From assembly GCA_017654935.2 (NCBI GenBank), contig CM065682.1, positions 78,879,706-78,943,705 of the forward strand: a stretch of DNA of 64,000 nucleotides. The letters run 5' to 3'. Made by a program: the position numbers and the translations under genes. The DNA comes from Phymorhynchus buccinoides. Lineage: Eukaryota; Mollusca; Gastropoda; Neogastropoda; Raphitomidae. This document shows positions 24,240-37,985 of the stretch, one piece after another (position 1 is the stretch's first letter; the number at the start of each line of letters is the position of its first letter). Under the pieces are notes generated by a model that saw only the letters and a program-made list of their open reading frames with translations, was not told where the DNA came from and made no database searches.

Positions 24240-26300
24240 ATCCTCTTTTAATACAAATTTTAACTATAATTAAATTAGATTATAATATGATTATGATTAT
24301 AGCATAGATCATGGTGCCCTATCAATAAAATATGTACACTAATATGTGTTTGTATATATACTTAACTTAAGTGGGATCATTTTAAAATAAATACACCCGA
24401 GTGGAGGTCCCCCCCCCCCCCCCCTTCCACTTTACATGATCCCATTTGAGATTTTAAAAATATAACCCCCCCTTATAGACTTAGAAAATTTTGTCCCTAT
24501 CCCATAAAATTATCGCCGGGTCAAGAGTTTTCTCCCCTGGTGTTTTAATAAATGTTATGTACATAGTTTCTCATTTCATGTAAATATATATGAAGATATA
24601 AACATACTGTAAATACATATTAAATACCTGTATATACACTCTTTTAAAATAAATAAAGCCTCTTTAGGTTTTTATTAATAAAAATAAAGATTGAATTTTT
24701 AACCAAGTAGACCCTGAATTTTAATACAACTGGGAGGGTTGTATCTAGGCCAGACTACGACAAAATTTTAATTAAACAATTTTATACACATATAGTTATT
24801 TATCAAGTGTTCAAACACACTATCAACTATATTTTATAAATTTTATTAGGATATTCCCTACAGATAAACTGAACTTGCGCTTTTAGAATCCTCTCTCCAT
24901 ATGTTTCTATATTTTGTCTCTGTCGATGTATATGTCTTTTTTAGTTTTGTATCGTCTTCTATATTATTTTACAATTAACAAATGTCCCATATGTGCCTTC
25001 CCAGGTCGAGAGGACGTAAAACTTAAATTTACTACTAAATCAAATTTTTCTGTCTCTACTTTGTCTCTAACGGCAAACAATCTATCCACCGCAATTTAAG
25101 TTATATGTAAAAAATATATTTACTATCTTTTAGTTACTTATATCCTTTTTTTTAGAAAACACACAAGGGTGTAGTAATCCTATTAAATTCACTTGATTAT
25201 TTACGATTTTAAGTGAAGGTGTTTTATAAAAAAAACAAGCTTCCTATTGCTTTACACCGTGACATGAACCACTTATATATTATAAGGAAGATTAACTATC
25301 CTTTTTCTTTTTCTTTGTCAAAAAATTTATTATTATATTATTTTATAAAAAGTTAGTACTCCTTCTGACCACCGCGACCTATAATCTTAACAAAAATAAG
25401 CTTATTTTATATATAACAAAAAAGGTAAGCTATTCCTAACGATAGTAAAGAGAAAGAGAAAGAGATAGAGTCCTACTATTTAGAAACCTATTCTAGTCTA
25501 GTTTAGATGCTCGCACACAAACTCCTCCAACAATTTAGGAGGCTGGCAAGAACCCTAACAGAATGAGGAACTACCCTAACAAGACCTATCCTATGAAGAC
25601 CGTACCCACCGGCAAAAAGCCTACGAGTGGGGGGGTTGACAGACCGACCAGAATGACATAACTGTCAAAACAAATAAAGTGAGGAAAGATGTAAGGTAAA
25701 AAATCCGTAAAGAACTAGCTAGCTAAGGTCTTAGTCCCTAGCCCTGGGAGTTCTGCTGTGCAAGGGCTCGGGTGGCCAGCGCAGTTCTCCCAGGGATACC
25801 ACTTTTGTGGTATATTCTAATCCCTAACACTAGGCAGTAGAATAACACATCTTACTGCAAAAAATTGTAAAAAAACAAAACCCTAAAAACCTATTTATGC
25901 TCACGAAAGGCAGCGATGAGAAGAGACGAGAAGGTGAAGATGAAAGGCCACGGCAGTGGTGTAAGGATGGTCTCTGAGGAAGCTCAACGGGGGACCCGGA
26001 GCTATCCAACGTTGGACAAAGCGTCCTGCTATGTCATGGTAGTGCGGCAGAGCTGACAGGAAAAATCTTGAAGGCGGGTGTAGTAGCCTCCTCCGTCAGC
26101 AGCCGCCATACAGGAAATCAAATCGTCTCGTCTGCCCAACAGCAACCCTTGAAGGGAAGAAGGCAAGAAGGCAGCCCAAGAAGTCAGTAGAGCCTGTCTC
26201 TCTCTCTCTCTCCTTTGCTGGCCTGCCAAGCTGATCCGCCGATGAGATGAGCCAATGTCAATGTCCCTTCCTGCTTTGATAGCAGTTATGACACGTCTAA
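24240..26300. other. AT-rich unassigned interval
   Basis: Strongly AT-rich with no protein similarity. Contains a C homopolymer (about 24410-24424), a copy of a 40-bp motif (24980-25021) also found near 59667 and 59737, and a short hairpin whose arms are CCTGGGAG and CTCCCAGG (about 25743-25797). Confidence 0.4.
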
Positions 26301-26860
26301 AGAGTTCTCTGATTGGCTAAACTGCAACAGCTTTCTCCTTCCCTACATTGACTTGCATTATGTACATGTTGTGAAATGTTTTGAGTGTTCTTGCTTTTTT
26401 GCTGTCATGAAAGCTGCTAGCTCTACACACAAATCTGTTTTGGACAAAGTCTGTGATGATTTCATTCCCAGTTTCTTCAGCTGACAGCATATCACTTGCT
26501 ACACTACCACTGGCTACATCACCTGTGGTCAGTGCTGAAAGTTCCTATCTTGTGCAAGAGAAGGGATTGAAGGTTTGGAACAAACTGGCAAGTTTCTGCA
26601 CATCGTCTTGGTAGCTTTTCAGCCTCTTTTCTCCAAAGTCTTTGTTTGGGGATTCATGTTCGTTTCCTTCTTCGTCATCAATGAGGTTGGATATTTTTCT
26701 TGTGTCTCTTGCGAGTTGTGCCCTTTCATTGTGATGCACCACCTGTCTCTGGCTGTATCATTTCCAGTGATTCCAAAAATACTTCCTGCAATCTTTTCCT
26801 GTTTCATTAACGTGTTTAATAGGCAGGGGTAGGGAGGAAATAATGTGGTCACAGTTCATG
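26300..26860 (-). pseudogene. Fragment of an unclassified multi-copy gene family
   Basis: Minus-strand sequence reads YQDDVQKLASLFQTFNPFS, stop, then ELSALTTGDVASGSVASDML and EETGNEIITDFVQNRF. I recognise the pattern from uncharacterised, highly repeated predicted proteins of molluscs and cnidarians, the same family that I assign to 54760-57030. Interrupted by stops. No function is known to me; high copy number suggests a mobile or transposon-captured gene (inference). Confidence 0.45.
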
Positions 26861-27692
26861 AGACGAAGAGAAAAACAATAAAGTGACAACAAAGAGAAAA
26901 AGGTGGGCGAGGTAAGGGAGGGGGTGGGGGTATGGGAATGTAGGGAGGCTGTTGGGTGGTATGTTTATAGCAGGGAGAGAGAGAGAATAGGAACAATCAA
27001 GATACTTAAGTCAACAAGAACATTGTTGTATCGCTTAAGCTTTTCAGTCTAGTTTTAAGTGTTTTCTAGTAAATTGAGATAAAAAATCATTTTTGTTTTC
27101 TCTTCCAATAACTTTGTAACCTACATATTGCAATTCTGCGCCTTAAAAAAAACCTATAATTAGCCACTGAGATAGTAAATGTATTCCACTTGATAGACAA
27201 CATATAAGGCGATTAGATTAATTTAGCCGCCATTTTGGAAACTGTCATGGCCGCCATAATTCGTGAATCCAGAAGCATCATCCATGTGGAATACTTTACA
27301 CTACATACATACATTCTATCACAGGTGGAAGATTGCTTCTAACCAGTAACGTTTAGGTGGTTTCAGTTTCTGGAAATGTGCTTCTTGACTAGTATGGATT
27401 GACATAGGCTAGCGGAAAGCTGGCCAAAATGTCCCAGGTATTTTCTTGTTTTCTTCTTGTTTTCAAGTGTTGTCTTCTTTTTTATTATTTAGACTCTAAG
27501 TAAGAACTACAACATGCATGAACATACCGGAGTCGGAAAGTGTTTTATCTCGAATACTACTATAGCACCATCTTTTGAAATAAAGTGAATTAGTAAATAT
27601 GACAGGCTCTGTATAGGCATTCTTATCAAGTAAACAACAAGATACATACCTAATTGGGTATTTGCCTTAATTAAATTGGACTATATGTGCAG

Positions 27693-28012
27693 GTGTGGTC
27701 CAGTCACCAGGATTACACCTCAGAGCCGGTGTGACCCATCCAACATTTGCTGGACCGATGACCAGCCAGGTCAGGATCTGGATTCATTCTAAACATGCTC
27801 TGATGACCAGCTGTCTCTGCAACAAAGTGATATCGCGGTACATTGAAATCAAAGTTCCTGGCTATTGGTTTTCCTTCAACCGTGACTGGCTTGGTGATCC
27901 TGGTCCCTTCGTATACCCCTTTCACCCAGATCCTCTGGTGATCAATTATTCTGTAAAACCTGATGCTGTTTCCCACCCGGGATTCATGTTCCTCTTTACT
28001 TTACATCCTGAG
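27693..28012 (+). CDS. Receptor gene 1 exon 2 (CUB-like domain 2), intact copy b
   Basis: Acceptor GTGCAG|GT after a weak pyrimidine stretch, donor GAG|GTAAGC; 320 nt, entering in phase 1 and leaving in phase 0. The joined codon with exon 1 (G plus GT) gives glycine. The protein starts VVQSPGLHL, a typical CUB-like opening, and ends FMFLFTLHPE. A CLC motif (MTSCLCNK) supplies two cysteines. It aligns with gene 2 exon 49241-49653, which has the same phases. Extracellular, probably ligand- or protein-binding. The duplicate at 6198-6518 is frameshifted, so this is presumably the exon in use. Confidence 0.85.
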
Positions 28013-28236
28013 GTAAGCATTGTCGTGTCTTTGGAACACAAAAATTGTGATATGAAATACATATCAATGACAGTTATGGCTTTGCTCGTTTAGTGGTACA
28101 CACTGGAGAACACTTTCTTTTAGACACTAAAACTTATGTCACGGGTAGCACCGTGTTTTTCCTTGTACAAACATGTCTGGTCCTTAATTTACTTGGTGCG
28201 GGAAAGTGTCCCCTGCACCGGTGGTCTTTTCTTCTC

Positions 28237-28283
<47 letters not shown>

Positions 28284-28360
28284 GTGTGTGTGCGTGCGTG
28301 TGTGTGCGTGCGTGCGTGTGTGCGTGTGTGTGTGTGTGTGCGTGTGTGTGAGTGTGTTTG
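28237..28360. repeat. (GT)n microsatellite
   Basis: GT repeat with scattered GC steps. A more degenerate GT/GC/AT tract follows at about 28720-28870. The 28360-29130 interval holds nothing else recognisable. Confidence 0.9.
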
Positions 28361-29359
28361 GGCTTCTTTCTTTAATATGATATGTATTGTGCAAGTAATT
28401 GGATGTAATCAAAATGTGTGTACATAAATATGTCAAATGAATTGTGCATTATATTATTCAATCAAGATGTCGTTGACAAAAATATTGTCATACTAATGTG
28501 TTATTTATACACACACTTTGTGTTTTATTTCACATCTGCTCTACACATACTTGTTATATTGTCTGACACAGGTCTAACCTACATGATGTACTAAAATCTG
28601 CAATCCTAAGTGAGTGAATGCGTTTGTGACTGAATGCCGGCCCATTGGTGTGTGCACGTTCATGAAATTGTTTGCGCGTGAGACCACTCAAGTACAAACT
28701 CATTGCGTGCTTGTTGGTGTGTATGTGCATGTGCGTACATGTGTGTGTTTGTGTGTGTATGCATGTGTGCGTGACTGTGTGTGCATGTATGTGTGTATGT
28801 GTATGCATGCATGCATATATATTCCCACGCATAAGCGTATGTGCATACTTTTTTGTGTGTATGTGTGTGCTCACGCACGCACTTACAGGTGTGCTGCAAT
28901 TTGCTGCCCTCTAACTTAATGCTTGAGTTCCCCTTTCTGGTCAATAAGCGTGATCGACTAGGCCTACTGCATCTTGTGATTATATAAGTTAGGGACCAGT
29001 CACACACACACATGCACAATTTTCCAACCACGAATGGCAATGCAAAGGTTTTGGGCAAGCATTTAATTCATTATCTCGTCAATCAGAGTACCAAATTTCA
29101 TTCCTATTTGATTATCCGTTTGCTTTTTGCGAGCCCTCAAACAACATAGGGGTTCAAAACGAAAATTGCAAGTCCTTCGACATAGGTTAATAGGGAGAAT
29201 AGGTTATGTAAACATCAACCACGTAATCAACAAGTTAGCAGATGTATATTCGATTTTGCATAATTCTGGTAACCCCTTTCATATTTTTTTGTTTTGGCGA
29301 GTCTCATTTATCAGAACATATTACGGATAGTGATGTTTCAGTAAATGGATACAACATTC

Positions 29360-31965
29360 TTAGGTTAGATCCCACACAACAGATAAACGGGTCTTGTAGT
29401 ATACTATAGCCATTCTATCACCTTAAAACGAATGCATATTTTTGAACAACATGGCATTGAATGTCTCTGGATGGAAGTTTACATTAAACACACTAAGCCA
29501 TTATTATTAGGATTCGTATACAGACATCCTTCAGAAAACGCGTTGACTGGAAAGAGATTTTTAACTCCATGATGGATCATGTAATCCTAGAATCAAAACA
29601 AGCACTAATATTTGGTGACTTTAATATAGACTTAATGAACACTCAAGGGCAATGGACACAATTATGATAGTTTTCAGTTAACACAACTCATTAACATACC
29701 GACTAGAATTACACCAACATCTGAGACGCTATTTGACCACATATGCACAACCGAAAAGCAAAACATTATTGAGCTTTGCTCACCGTTGTCTGGCTGTAGC
29801 GATCACAAACCAATCTGCATAACTTGGAACAAGAAAGGTTCAAAAATCCCTAAAGCTGGACATAAAACAATTCATTACAGATGTTTTTCAAAATTCAACG
29901 AAGATTCATTTCTCTTTGATCTGGCACAGTCCCAGCTTTCACGTCTACCAATACACTGACCCAGACCGAGCTGTGGATTTCTGGTATAACACATTCATAG
30001 ATATTTACAATAAACACGCACCAATTAAATGTAAACGAGTTAAACACAAACCTAAACCACCCTGGATAACAAAAGATATTGATAACGAAATGAACAACAG
30101 AGATTTGCTCTGCGACTCTAAAAATCAAGATGAATTTCATGCACAGCGAAATAAAGTTACTACCTTGTTACGCAACTCCAGGAAGAAATATTTTCAAGAT
30201 TTAGCAGGCTCTAAAAATGATTCGAAATCTTTATGGAAGGCAATCAACTGTATCACAAACAAACACGTTTCTCAGAAACAATCCACTTCCAAAAACATAT
30301 CCACTGATGAACTTAACGAACACTTTGTCAATGTAGCAAACAAAATTATTCTAAATGACAAATCGACACAAAATGACTTAAAGGAACTAAAGGAATTTTG
30401 CAAAGAAAAACAGATTAACACACCATTGACCATACCACCCATGGCGGTATTTGATGTTTATAACAGTTTAATTAAAATCAAACAGTCCAAATCAAAAGGC
30501 TTAGACGAAATTGACAGTAAAATAATAAAACTCAGTGCACCATACATCACAGACACTTTAACCTACATATACAATATTTGTATTGACAAAACCTACTTCC
30601 CCAAGCACTTCAAAACTAGCAAAATAATTCCTCTTTATAAATCAGGTGAACAAAATGACCCCTCCAACTACAGACCCATCTCAATTCTCTCTGTCCTCTC
30701 AAAACCACTAGAGCAGCACATCAACAGTCACATCTCATCACACATTAAAAAGTTTGACCTCCTACACCCAAATCAATCGGGCTTTAGAGAAAATAATTCG
30801 TGTCATACAGCTCTTGTAAATCTGGTCGACCAATGGCTTTCCAATATTAATAATGATGAATACACAGCAGCCATCTTCGTTGATTTTGCCAAGGCTTTTG
30901 ACAAGATAAACCATGCTCTACTTCTTCGTAAACTATCAGTGTATAATTTTTCAACCGACGCTATTGCACTCCTGTCATCATTCCTTAGCTCCCGTCAACA
31001 ATGTGTTTCTATTGATAATAAAATTTCAGACTTTCGTTATTCAAAAAGTGGTGTTCCACAAGGTTCTATCCTTGGTCCTATCCTTTTTTCGTTATATGTA
31101 AACGATTTGCCCATTTTCCTTTCATCCCTTAGTGATCTTTTTGCAGATAATACCACAATCCATTCATCTGATCGTAATTTAAACACCCTGTATGTAAACT
31201 TACAAGAAAACATTGATAAACTCACAACCTGGACACATTTTAAACCATATGTCACTAAATACTGGAAAAACAAAACATATGCTGATAACTACCAGACAGA
31301 AACGTCAACACCTACATGTGCCTACTCCAAAATTATATGCCAATAATAAAGAAATCAAAGAAATAAAATCCCACAAAGTCTTAGGATTAACCATTGATAA
31401 CAATTTATCCTGGCAGGACCATATCACTCATTTAAGCAAAAACATCGCTAAAAAAGTCTTCCAATTATCCAAACTAAAACACTTTCTAAATCAGGAAGCC
31501 AGGAAACTCTTCTTCAGTGCACACATTCAATCACTAGTTGACTATGCTTCGACACACTGGGACTGTGCCAGTGACAAGACTTTGAAACCCCTTGTCCGCT
31601 CTTATAATCGCGGCTTTAAACTAGTTCTATTGAAATCAAGTTCCTTAACATCAGAAGACGTTAAGAATCATAATATTTTATCTGTTAAGTATCGGCTAAA
31701 ATTGAATAAAGGAAGACGTATGCACAAAATAATGAACGGAATGGCACCATCTAGATTAAGAAATAAATTCACGTTAAATGATAAAAGACATGTGCACAAG
31801 ATTTCTCTCAATAGACCCCGCTTGGAGTTATTCAAATCCAGTCTGCATTATTCCGGAGGTTCCTTATGGAACTCTTTACCTACTAATTTAAAAGAAATAT
31901 CACGTTATTCATCTTTTCGAAGACATCTTAAGAATTATATTTTGACATTTGATTTTTAAAATGTT
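29360..31965 (+). mobile_element. LINE with endonuclease remnant and RT, active site damaged
   Basis: EN remnants (29360-29900) include LLLGFVYRHPS and the conserved GCSDHKPICITW. RT runs from 29916: WITKDIDNEM linker, KSKGLDEIDSKI, HFKTSKIIPLYKSG, NYRPISILSVLSKPLE, QSGFRENNSCHTAL, IFVDFAKAFDKINH and SGVPQGSILGPILFSLYVND. The catalytic block reads LFADNTT (codons 31146-31151) where FADD is expected. The frame shifts near 31235 and continues to 31959 with KVLGLTIDNNLSW and a C-terminal WNSLPTNLKEI block. Two internal stops break the EN. The type is CR1/L2/jockey-like; I cannot assign the clade by eye. A (CT)n tract follows its 3' end. Confidence 0.88.
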
Positions 31966-32011
31966 TGAACATTAATGTAACAAATGCCCATACACATGTT
32001 TGATTGTTTGC

Positions 32012-32330
<319 letters not shown>

Positions 32331-32579
32331 TTTACATGATATTCATGGTTGTCGTTTATTATATTCTTTCATTGGATGTTGTTGTTTTTAATTGTTGTTT
32401 ATTTCGATATTTTCGTTTACCACAGGGCTGGGTGTAAAAAAGTATGTATACTTATCTCATTACCCTGTATAAATAAAATAAAATTTCGTTCTTCTCTTCA
32501 TTCTTCTTGCTCAATACATACTGTTTCAGCTTTTCTTTGGCCACCTCTAGTGTGTGTTTTTACTGTTGCACGAACTTCA

Positions 32580-33810
32580 CTCTCTCGACTCCAAGCTGGC
32601 AAGCTGGCACGTCTCTCGACTCCAAGCTGGACTGGTCCAGAGACGTTAAGAAGGGGCACCAGCGCCTCTACTTCCTTCAGAAGTTGAGGTCATGCAATGT
32701 CAAGCCCGCCATCCTGATGATGTTTTACCAGGCCAGAGCATCCTGACCTACAACACCCTTTGTTTCTTTGGCAACCTGCATGCGGCAGACGCATCCAGAC
32801 TGCGCAAGCTGACCAGAACCGCCAGCAACATCATCGTTCGTCCAGTGACTGACCTGCAGGCCCACCATGACAGGAAAGCAGTCAGGCGGATCCGGGCCAT
32901 CCTCGCCGACCCATCCCACCCACTGCACAGTGTGCTGACGGACCAGAGGGCGACCCGCGGGACTTCAGAGAGGTTGAGGAGCCTGTCAACAAGGACCTGC
33001 CGCTTCCACCAGTCCTTTTTGCCATCCGCAATCAGGTTGTTCAACCAAAGTGCTGGCTGAGCAGACTGCTTCCAAGGGACAAACTGAAGATCAGGGAAGC
33101 GGGAGGGGGAGGTTGGGAATGGGGAGAGGTGGGGGGTAGACAGGGAATGGAGGGAGTAAGGGTGTGGTGGGGGAGACAGATAGGAATTGGTGGGGGGAAA
33201 AGGGAGGAGGGAAAGGGATATGGACCAGAAGAGAGGGTGAAAGAGAGGTGTGAGGGGAGAGGGTTAGGGGTAAGGAGGGGGAGGGGGAAAGGTAATTGGG
33301 GTGAGGGGGCAGTTAATAGTCCTCTGTGAGACTCCATGTCAACTGTTAGCCTAGTAGGGGTATAATTATTTCATGCGCTTGCGTATGTGTCTGTGTGCGT
33401 GTGTATATGTGTGATTGTGAGTGCATTGACGTGGGTGTGTCCATCTTAGTCAGCCACACAGACAATAGGATGACAGAGAGCGTAAAAAAAGCCTACCTCA
33501 AAATAATTTTAAAGAAAAGGGGGTGGGGGGGAGAGAAAAGGAACCGGAAAAAAGGAGCAAGGAGGGAAGAAAAAAAAGAAAGGGTTAAAAATAAAGGCCG
33601 AAGTGGTGGTGGGATGCATGATGAGTGAACAAGAAAGCGGAGAGCGGATGAATGATTGGGTGTGATGTGAGAGTTACAGAGTCTATTTTGTTAATGTAAA
33701 TTTAAGTTTCATACTTTTATTTAATATTTTTATTTTACACGGTGGAAGACAAGTTTCCATGTGCGTTGTACAATGCCAATGGACAATAAAGAAACTTATG
33801 ATTTATGACT
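32580..33810 (+). mobile_element. 5'-truncated LINE: RT C-terminus and 3' UTR
   Basis: Encodes the C-terminal region found in L2/CR1-type LINEs: SKLDWSRDVKKGHQRLYFLQ and KLRSCNVKPAILMMFYQ, then after a frameshift near 32740 LTYNTLCFFGNLH, ADPSHPLHSVLTDQRATRG and SFLPSAIRLFNQSAG with a stop at 33060. The 3' UTR is strongly G-rich (33090-33320) and ends near 33810 in an ACAATAAAGAAACTTATG-type tail, typical of this LINE type. Inactive because most of the element is missing. Confidence 0.8.
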
Positions 33811-33814
33811 TAAA

Positions 33815-35830
33815 TATTGTAATTTTAAATAAATTAATTTTCCCCTTATTTTATTTTTGTCCGGGCGTTTTGTTGGATAGGAAGGTTCTACTTTTAGTGG
33901 TGCGCCCTAGCACTTCCCACCCACCTGTCTCTCCCCTCCCCTCAGTGTGGCTTATTATTTGTTTGCAGACATACAAAATTTGAGCAAAAGGTTTGCTTAG
34001 TAGTCTGAACAAAGACTGTACAGGGGAAGATAAACATCCGGTCTCTTTTCCCTATATGAGTAGTGAGGACAGAAACACTGGTTATGTCCCTTTGAAACGT
34101 GACACACTTTACACATCGATAGGCCAGTTGAATTCTCCATTCAAGTTCCAGTCCGAGTTTTTAGATAGCCGCCACTGTGAATAGTGTACACGTCCCCACT
34201 AACGCTAACTCTATCAGCCCGGTTCGCCGAGCTTTTAAGTAATCCATCTTACCCTTATAGAATATCTTTGGTGTGGCTTATTATTTTTTTGCAGACGATA
34301 CAAAACTTGAGCAAAAGGTTTGCTTAGTAGTCTGAATAAGTGTTTTTATTCTCAGGATTTTATGTTAGTTATTCATGATCTCCAGAATGTTGCTTACTGT
34401 TAAATTTCGCAGTCGTTGTTCTATGCATCTAGCATCTAATCTAAACGTCGCATTGTTTCCAAGACTGCTGGGTATGTGGGCTATATTCAAGTGCTTTGCA
34501 GTTTAGCCTGCATTGTTCAAAAAGTATTTTGTAGGCATTTTACCTTGTTCCTATCAACTCATTTCTAATTAGTAGTTGTTTAAAAATTGATTAAGTTGTA
34601 ATATGTTTCACTGTAACATTTTCTATGTAGATGTTGTTGGGATTGAGATGTTGGGTTGGTTCTCTCCGTTGTCGGGGTTTTGCTTTGTTCTTCTCCTGGT
34701 GGTTGAGAAGCTAGCGTTTAAACTTTACAGCTGAATAGTGACTTAAACAGTTGTTAATATTAAAACATGTTTGAACTTTTCATCCTCTTGGGCAAAGGAC
34801 TAGTTTTATTTAATTACCCAAGTTTATGGTTAGGTAGTAGAGTATTGAGTGCCAACTTAGCTGAGTAGATTATCACAATGTGTTGGCCACCCCATTGCTT
34901 CCCCTTTACCTTTACTGCTCGTCGCGTTTTAGCAGTGTATTCATGGTGACATATACTGTGCAGCGCTTCTTCCTCTTCGCTTGACTCTAATGGCGGAATT
35001 AAAAATCATGAGGCCACCATGCCTGGACTTATAGTTTCTGTGGACGAAGCGAAGAGACTGTAGTTTGGAATTTGATAGTTCTTGGCCTTCATGTTGTGCG
35101 TGGCTAGTGTTTTCCTTTTTGATGAGTTTAGATGGTCATTTATTGATTTAGTGACGTTTGGGGCTTTGCGCTTTTGCTTTCCCTTTGTGATTTTTGAGGT
35201 GTTGTTGCCTTTTCTCTAAAAGGTTAAGTCCAGTGCATTTTGTTTAACTGGACCAGTGTTTGGGAGTAGGTAAAATCAACTAGATTTCGCTAGTTGACCC
35301 TTTTTGCTCTTTGTGAAGCCCTTGTGCTTAAATATGTTTTCAATTTTATTAACATGCTGTAAAGCGTGGCAGGTGGACGTAGAATGGGATATGTTTTCCA
35401 TGAAGTGTTTCTTAACTGATTTTCTCCTCGTTGCTGTATGTTACATTTTGAGCAAGCATTTTTTAAAGCCAAGGAGATTTGCTGTCTTGAACTTTAGTTT
35501 GGTTCTTTTTTTTCTTTTCCCTGTTGCAACCACAGTCACTGCTGACTATTATGTCGCTGGTTGCTTCCCTTTGACTGGGAGCTGCGAAGTTAGAGTTGGA
35601 ATTTAGGATATAGTTTTTTTGTGTGTAGTTTTTTTAGGGGAGTTTATTTAGTCATTATGTATTTCATGTCAAGCATTTTGCAGATATTAATGTTGTCTTG
35701 AATTGTTTATTTTTGTGTAAATAAAATTATTTTTTGTTCGTACTCCAGTTTGTTAACGTCTTAGAGATAGGGTGTGGAGTGTTGGGTGAATGGTTTGGTT
35801 GCTGTTGTGTTGTGAACTCGTCCACCACGT
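33815..35830. other. Right part of the 7.7 kb insertion, no coding content
   Basis: No gene recognised. A segment of about 65 bp (GTGTGGCTTATTATTT through TTAGTAGTCTGAA) occurs twice in direct orientation, at about 33945-34009 and 34271-34336, 326 bp apart. AATAAA near 35720. Probably internal or LTR sequence of the inserted element. Confidence 0.4.
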
Positions 35831-35917
35831 GACAACTTAGCTTTTGCAAACTTACTACTACTGGGTCCTAGCTTCTCCTCTTCATCCTCCTCCCCCTCCT
35901 CCTCCTCCTCTTCCTCA

Positions 35918-35919
<2 letters not shown>

Positions 35920-35982
<63 letters not shown>

Positions 35983-36005
35983 TTACTAATTCTACTACTA
36001 TTATT
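35920..36005. repeat. (CTA)n microsatellite
   Basis: Trinucleotide repeat in the intron between exons 2 and 3 of copy b, the counterpart of 6722-6835. Confidence 0.95.
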
Positions 36006-36523
36006 ACCATCACTACCTCGAGTCTATCTTTTAAACATGTCTGAATGACCCAAACAGATTGCTTTAGGTATATAAACTGTTAATTATGTTATTATCCATA
36101 AAGTCGAAGCATCATGTTTTTGTAAACGTTGTCCCGAACGATTCTGAATTTAAATATCAATCAAGATTACCTCAGAAACGTAAACAAATTGTTGGAAAAT
36201 ACCAGTACCCTTCACATTTGTTTTAACAAAATCTGTCCACGCCTGTGTTATGCAATTACAGTCACGGTCAATGTACGGTCTTTGATTGCATTCAATAAAT
36301 AATTCCACTTATCTGACACAGTAACCATTTCTTCGTAGATACCACAATCTTCTGCAAAGTGTAATCAAAATAGAACTTAGCTCTTGACGGCCCCTCTTCT
36401 AATCTCGCAAAGACTTGCACAACCAACAATGAAAGTCTACAGTCTTTGATCGATGTCAATACGAGTACATGCAATGTTTTTAATCTGAAGTTGGCCTCTT
36501 TGTCATCCGTTTTGCTCAAACAG

Positions 36524-36894
36524 ACTGAGATCCCAACCAAAACCAAAGAAGAACATTGGAACTGCTCAGTGTCCAGCTGGTCAAGCTTCAAGGCTCACAT
36601 GGCCTGCAATGCGGTCACTCAATGTCTGGACGGCAGAGATGAGGAGGACTGTGGCTATGTACGATGTCACCAGGAGGGCTTTGAGGTCGATGGTCGGTGC
36701 TACAGCCTGAGGATGTTCTATACAAAATATCCACGTGTTTTGAATCACACCGAAGGCTGTGTCAAGATAGGGGCACAGCCAGCCAGTCTCAACACTGTGC
36801 AAGAGCACCAGGCTGTGCTTGGTGTCATGTGGAGAGACGTACAGTTCCCTGTGGCTCTGGGAATGTTATCTCCTACAGTGGCTCTTCCCAGCTA
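36524..36894 (+). CDS. Receptor gene 1 exon 3 (LDLa plus lectin-domain N-half), intact copy b
   Basis: Acceptor CAAACAG|ACT (phase 0), donor AGCTA|GTAAAC (phase 2), 371 nt. Encodes [16 protein letters not shown] and [12 protein letters not shown] of an LDLa-like module, which lacks the first cysteine pair of a full repeat. The first half of a C-type lectin-like domain follows: [38 protein letters not shown]. The dangling TA pairs with C of exon 4 to give tyrosine. Gene 2 exon 53009-53361 has the same phases and motifs. No calcium-site EPN or WND triplet is visible in the complete domain, so sugar binding of the classical kind is doubtful. Confidence 0.85.
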
Positions 36895-36899
36895 GTAAA

Positions 36900-36900
<1 letters not shown>

Positions 36901-36994
<94 letters not shown>

Positions 36995-37007
36995 CGTGCG
37001 CGCGTGT

Positions 37008-37040
<33 letters not shown>
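36901..37040 (+). repeat. (GT)n tract directly after the exon 3 donor
   Basis: Starts six bases after the donor GT at 36895; about 65 GT steps with a short GCGCGC interruption. Confidence 0.95.
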
Positions 37041-37043
<3 letters not shown>

Positions 37044-37985
37044 CAATGCTTGCTGTTCATTAAGCATAATATATCACAATGACAAGTCACGTCCAAATTA
37101 ATCAAAGATGGATTATCGTGAAATTAGTATCGGGAACCCTAGAATAGAAATCATACCACAGAGGTTCTTCTTCAGGAGAAATAATATCTACAAGAATCCA
37201 GAAGAAATGATGATTATTTTAATCTACTAGTTAGTTTCTTTATAAGACGCGCTCTTTTGTTCAATGCCTGGATGATATACTTAGAAAGCAAAACAAATTT
37301 ATCTGTAGATATATCGTTGACTAGTTTTGATAACCTTCCGGGACTACTACGTCTAGATTAAGAGAGGCAGACAATTAACCCGTTTGGAACGAATATCTGA
37401 GTAGCCTTGCCATCAAACAAAACATGACTTTCTGTTTCAGGTTTGTCTTTACATACTGGACATTGCACATTAGATTATGTGGCATCAAAACGATGTGGAT
37501 GTGTGTTTAATTGAGACATTCCTATCCGGAGTTGGGCAATAGCATTGCAATAGGCATCTCTCCATAGAACTGTTACATGATTCTCTCTTTCAAATACATG
37601 CCTGTCCTGCAAATTGCACGCGACACCAATGCCTACAATTTCCAGGTGCCGATAAATGTGGGCTTTCATCAATATGAGTTGTCCAACGGCGACGGAAATA
37701 ACTAAATAAGCGCTCACGTAATTCATTTACAAAACGTTTTTTGCATGTCACAGTCAAACAACCATACCTGCTCAAATCCATTTTCACACAAGACGAGTTA
37801 CACATGCGACACCCAGGCCTAATGCCCTTGTCATGCAACTTGCACAGCATTTTGTAGGCTTTTTTGTAATACATGGTAATCAGGTTGTCTTAAGATGCGA
37901 AACCAATATGCTTTTACAACTGATTCCTCGAAAGCTGCCGTAAAACTGTTTCGTGTGGACAATGTAAGCCCAAGATATGCATAGC
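37041..37985 (-). mobile_element. Decayed LINE 3' region, copy b
   Basis: Counterpart of 8721-9905. On the minus strand it preserves KAYKMLCKLHDKGIRPGCRM and further CK/C pairs (37590-37874), then QLRIGMSQLNTHPHRFDAT and a QCPVCKDKPETES cysteine motif (about 37420-37460). The region towards the RT is deleted in this copy, joining directly to Penelope-like sequence at about 37985. Confidence 0.75.
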
